Shown: positions 61,192-64,000 of the stretch, in pieces | How the letters are laid out: each line of letters starts with the position of its first letter | Position numbering within the stretch: position 1 is the first letter of the stretch | Assembly (NCBI GenBank): GCA_023435025.1 | Contig: JAEYSE010000030.1 | Location: 1 to 64,000, forward strand | Direction: 5' to 3' | DNA: 64,000 nt | DNA from: Bacillota bacterium | GTDB taxonomy: Bacteria > Bacillota > Clostridia > Christensenellales > CAG-138 | Notes under the pieces: model-generated | The model's database searches: none | What the model saw: the letters and a program-made list of their open reading frames with translations, nothing else | What the model was told of the DNA's origin: nothing | Translations under genes and position numbers: made by a program

Positions 61192-62607
61192 ATGATCAGG
61201 TTCGGAACCGGCGGGTGGCGCGCCATCATCGCGGATGAGTTTACAAAGGCCAACCTGCAGCTTTTGGTGAGCGGCCTTTGCCGCATGATGCAGGACGAGG
61301 GAAAGGCCGAAAAGGGCATATGCATCGGCTACGACCGGCGCTTTTTATCCAAGGAAGCCGCCATGTGGGCCGCAGAGGTGTTTGCTGGCAACGGCATACT
61401 TTGCAGAATATTAGACCGCGAAGCCCCCACCCCGCTCATTATGTATACCGTGAAGCTCTATTCGCTCGAGTACGGGATGGCGATCACCGCCAGCCATAAC
61501 CCCGCCATTTACAATGGCGTGAAGCTGTTTACATTCGGCGGGCGGGATGCGGAGGAGATCATAACGCGAAAGCTGGAGGATTATATAGACCGGGTGCAGG
61601 AAGTGAAAACCCTTCCCTATCCGCAGGGTCGCTCGGCCGGGCTCATTGAGGAGATCAACCCGCAGAATGCGTACATAGACAGCATACTCTCGCTCGTGGA
61701 TGTGGAGGCCATTAAATCCGCGCGCTTAAAGATCGCTTTCGACCCGATGTTCGGCGTGAGCCAGACAAGCCTTCGTACCATACTTTTGACCGCGCGCTGC
61801 GAGGTGTACGCCATACACGAGAGACACGATACGCTCTTTGGGGGCAGGCTCCCCGCGCCCAACGTGGATACTTTAAACTCGCTGAGCAACTTCGTGATGG
61901 AAAACAAATGCGACATCGGCATCGCCACCGACGGCGACGCCGACCGCATCGGCGTGATCGACGACAAAGGCGAGTTCGTGCACCCAAACCACCTTTTGGT
62001 GCTGCTCTACTATTACCTCATGCAGTACCGTGGCTGGCGCGGCCCGGTGGTGCGTAACAACTCAACCACGCACCTGCTGGATCACGTGGCGAAGGGCTAC
62101 GGCGAGGTCTGCTATGAAGTGCCGGTGGGCTTTAAGCATATTTCCTCCAAAATGGAGGAGGTCGGCGCGATTATCGGCGGCGAATCGTCCGGCGGTCTTA
62201 CTGTAAAGGGGCATATCCGGGGCAAGGACGGCATATACGCCGCAGCCCTGCTGGCGGAGATGATGGCGAAGACGGGCAAGCGGCTTTCGGAACTCTACCG
62301 TGAAATCACCGACCGGTTTGGTTCCGTCTATACCGCGGAAGCCGAAGTAATACTCACGCCCAAACTAAAGGAGGCGTTAAGCCGCAGGCTTTTAGAGGAA
62401 AAGGAGCTTCCGCGCTTCCCGTTTGAAATACAGAAGGTCTCGTATCTGGACGGTTGCAAAGTGTATTTCGCAAACGGCGGCTGGGTGGTGGCGCGCTTTT
62501 CCGGCACGGAGCCGCTGTTGCGGCTGTGCAGCGAAATGTCCTCCGAGCAGGACGCGCAAACGTGCATCCGTTTGTTCCAAAGCATACTGGAAGGGGTGGC
62601 GGCATGA
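61192..62607 (+). CDS. Phosphohexomutase, probable GlcNAc-1-phosphate mutase
   Basis: About 471 residues of the alpha-D-phosphohexomutase family. The phosphoserine is in ITASHNPAIYNG, the metal loop is DGDADRIG, the sugar loop GGESSGG and the phosphate loop RFSGTEPLLR. It starts five bases after the phosphorylase stop and overlaps nagB by four bases. In this operon it should convert GlcNAc-1-phosphate to GlcNAc-6-phosphate. General phosphoglucomutase activity is the alternative. Confidence 0.87.
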   Translation: MIRFGTGGWRAIIADEFTKANLQLLVSGLCRMMQDEGKAEKGICIGYDRRFLSKEAAMWAAEVFAGNGILCRILDREAPTPLIMYTVKLYSLEYGMAITASHNPAIYNGVKLFTFGGRDAEEIITRKLEDYIDRVQEVKTLPYPQGRSAGLIEEINPQNAYIDSILSLVDVEAIKSARLKIAFDPMFGVSQTSLRTILLTARCEVYAIHERHDTLFGGRLPAPNVDTLNSLSNFVMENKCDIGIATDGDADRIGVIDDKGEFVHPNHLLVLLYYYLMQYRGWRGPVVRNNSTTHLLDHVAKGYGEVCYEVPVGFKHISSKMEEVGAIIGGESSGGLTVKGHIRGKDGIYAAALLAEMMAKTGKRLSELYREITDRFGSVYTAEAEVILTPKLKEALSRRLLEEKELPRFPFEIQKVSYLDGCKVYFANGGWVVARFSGTEPLLRLCSEMSSEQDAQTCIRLFQSILEGVAA

Positions 62608-63329
62608 AAATCATAAAGATGCCGGATTACAACGGGATGAGCAGGCAGGCTGCGAACATACTTTCCGCGCAGGTCATCATGAAGCCGGACAGCGTATTGG
62701 GTCTCGCTACGGGTTCTACACCGATTGGCGTATACAGGCAGCTGGTGGAGTGGTACAAAAAGGGCGATATCGATTTTTCGCAAGTTCGCACCGTCAACCT
62801 GGACGAATACTGCGGCTTGGCGCCCGATCACGAGCAAAGCTATGCACATTTCATGTGGGAACACCTGTTTTCCCAAATCAACATCAAAAAGGAAAACGTG
62901 CATCTTCCAAACGGGCTTGAGCCGGACGAAAAAAAGGAATGTGCCCGTTACAACGCGCTGTTGGAGAAGCTCGGTTTTATTGATTTACAGCTCTTGGGCA
63001 TCGGCCACAACGGGCACATCGGCTTTAATGAGCCGGGGCACGCCTTCGCACTTGAAACCCACCGCGTCAAGCTGACCGAAAGCACATTGCAGGCAAATTC
63101 ACGTTTATTTGACAGCATTGCGGACATGCCCCGCTACGCGTACAGCATGGGCATCAAGTCCATCATGCAGGCGCGGCGCATACTGGTTATCGTTTCGGGT
63201 GCGGACAAGGCGGATATTGTGAAGCAGGCGTTTACCGGCGAGGTCTCCCCCGCCGTCCCCGCCTCCGTGTTGCAGCTTCACCCCGGCGTGACGCTGGTGG
63301 GGGATGAGGCGGCGTTAGCAAAGCTGTAG
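62604..63329 (+). CDS. nagB: Glucosamine-6-phosphate deaminase
   Basis: About 241 residues, normal NagB length. NLDEYCGL and GIGHNGHIGFNEP are the active-site motifs, with GLATGSTPIGVY binding phosphate. It turns glucosamine-6-phosphate into fructose-6-phosphate and ammonia. ATG 62604 overlaps the mutase stop (ATGA). It completes the chitobiose route, apart from GlcNAc kinase, which is not in the window, and NagA, which may be the protein at 33312. Compare the divergent NagB-like protein at 22113, which lacks this motif's central residues. Confidence 0.93.
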   Translation: MKIIKMPDYNGMSRQAANILSAQVIMKPDSVLGLATGSTPIGVYRQLVEWYKKGDIDFSQVRTVNLDEYCGLAPDHEQSYAHFMWEHLFSQINIKKENVHLPNGLEPDEKKECARYNALLEKLGFIDLQLLGIGHNGHIGFNEPGHAFALETHRVKLTESTLQANSRLFDSIADMPRYAYSMGIKSIMQARRILVIVSGADKADIVKQAFTGEVSPAVPASVLQLHPGVTLVGDEAALAKL

Positions 63330-63407
63330 AATACTCCAGCGCTTTGCCCCGGACCCTCTTCTGTTCTTTCTGGGAATGAACAGAAGCAAAAGAAAGCATT
63401 CATATAG

Positions 63408-63440
63408 AAAGGCCGGGACAATCCCGGCCTTTCGTATTTT
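63408..63440. terminator. Bidirectional terminator
   Basis: Perfect stem AAAGGCCGGGA/TCCCGGCCTTT with a three-base loop between nagB and aroE, which converge. TTTTT follows on the plus strand after CGTA. A smaller hairpin TTCTGTTC/GAACAGAA lies just before it. Confidence 0.8.
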
Positions 63441-64000
63441 TAGCTAAACTCCTTTTCGAGCGCCGCATACATCACATCTGTGGGCGCGTCCTCTCCCGTC
63501 CAGAGCTTGAAGCCTATGGCGCCCTGCTCTACCAGCATGGAAAGGCCGTCGTATACTTTTGCGCCACGCGCTTTCGCTTTTTGCAAAAAGGGCGTATTTG
63601 CGGGGTTGGGTATGATATCCTGCACGACCATATCCGGCGTGATATCCTCATAGCGGATATCCGGGGCGGATGGGTCGGGATACAGCCCAATCGATGTGGC
63701 ATTGATCAGAATATCGCATTGGGGGATGCGGAGCCCCGGTTCCCACAGGAAGGCTTCCGCTTTGCAGGCGGTGTTTTGGTTGACGACAGCCGCAATTTCC
63801 TCGGCCTTTTTCAGCGTACGGTTGAACAGCAGGATTCGGGCGCAACCTGCCAGCGCGCATTCCACGCAGATCGCTCGGGAAGCGCCGCCCGCCCCCAGCA
63901 CAACCGCTGTCTTTCCAATTAAAGTTATCCCGTTCTTCCGCATGCCCTCCACAAAACCCGCGCCGTCCGTATTGTCTCCGTAGAGCACGCCGTTTCGGTT
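63440..64000 (-). CDS. aroE: Shikimate dehydrogenase, N terminus beyond window
   Basis: The C-terminal two-thirds of shikimate dehydrogenase, about 187 residues visible, continuing past 64000. GDNTDGAGF holds the substrate-binding Asp, VLGAGGASRAI is the NADP Rossmann motif, NRTLKKAEE follows, and INATSIGLYP and DGLSMLVEQGA are typical. It reduces 3-dehydroshikimate in aromatic amino acid synthesis. Unrelated to the chitobiose genes it faces. Confidence 0.92.
   Translation of the reverse strand, partial: NRNGVLYGDNTDGAGFVEGMRKNGITLIGKTAVVLGAGGASRAICVECALAGCARILLFNRTLKKAEEIAAVVNQNTACKAEAFLWEPGLRIPQCDILINATSIGLYPDPSAPDIRYEDITPDMVVQDIIPNPANTPFLQKAKARGAKVYDGLSMLVEQGAIGFKLWTGEDAPTDVMYAALEKEFS

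Overview
The window looks like chromosome from a member of the Bacillota, most likely class Clostridia, with mid-range base composition. The evidence is strong AGGAGG-type ribosome binding sites, frequent TTG/GTG starts, consensus sigma-A promoters (TTGACA-17-TATAAT), YesM/YesN-type two-component control of sugar ABC importers, BMP-type nucleoside importers, flotillin/NfeD genes and a NiCo (czcD) riboswitch. No rRNA, tRNA or CRISPR array was seen.

Region by region: (1) 19-9964, minus strand, is a nine-gene operon. It joins a BMP-type nucleoside importer to a deaminase, a 6-oxopurine nucleoside phosphorylase, an MtnA-like isomerase, a class II aldolase and a methionine gamma-lyase. This reads as uptake and dismantling of methylthioadenosine and related 5'-deoxynucleosides. 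A divergent DeoR-family regulator (10236-11003) probably controls it through mirrored CAAACAAAA sites. (2) 11.0-18.3 kb is an accessory stretch. Two arrays of ~35-bp direct repeats (11456-11580 and 16291-16479) bracket an HD-GYP/chemoreceptor/CheW cluster and a frameshifted tyrosine recombinase. Beyond the second array is a two-gene module made of a small beta-solenoid protein and a CHAT-domain caspase-like protease. (3) 18.6-35.7 kb is a large carbohydrate locus: PIG-L deacetylase, two TIM-barrel isomerases, ceramidase-like hydrolase, NagB-like protein, ROK regulator, ribose-type ABC importer, DegT aminotransferase, two Gfo/Idh/MocA oxidoreductases, CBM9-like protein, NagA-like deacetylase and PfkB kinase. 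It suggests catabolism of an N-acylated amino-sugar glycoside. (4) 35.9-43.4 kb holds housekeeping and small regulatory units: GNAT protein, riboswitch-controlled CDF metal exporter, PTS enzyme I, MarR/nitroreductase pair, PadR with a frameshifted FtsW-like gene, PhnB-like and DUF1801 proteins. (5) 43.6-52.4 kb carries two SPFH/flotillin proteins, NfeD, a calcium-type P-ATPase, an XRE regulator with a shared operator at two divergent promoters, and a corrinoid adenosyltransferase. (6) 52.4-63.3 kb is an N,N'-diacetylchitobiose pathway: YesM/YesN sensing, ABC uptake, GH94 phosphorolysis, a phosphohexomutase and NagB. The NagA-like protein encoded at 33.3 kb could supply the deacetylation step. 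The window ends inside aroE.

Start codons were chosen by ribosome binding site spacing and often differ from the longest possible reading frame. Substrates of transporters and pathways are inferred from family and context, not proven.
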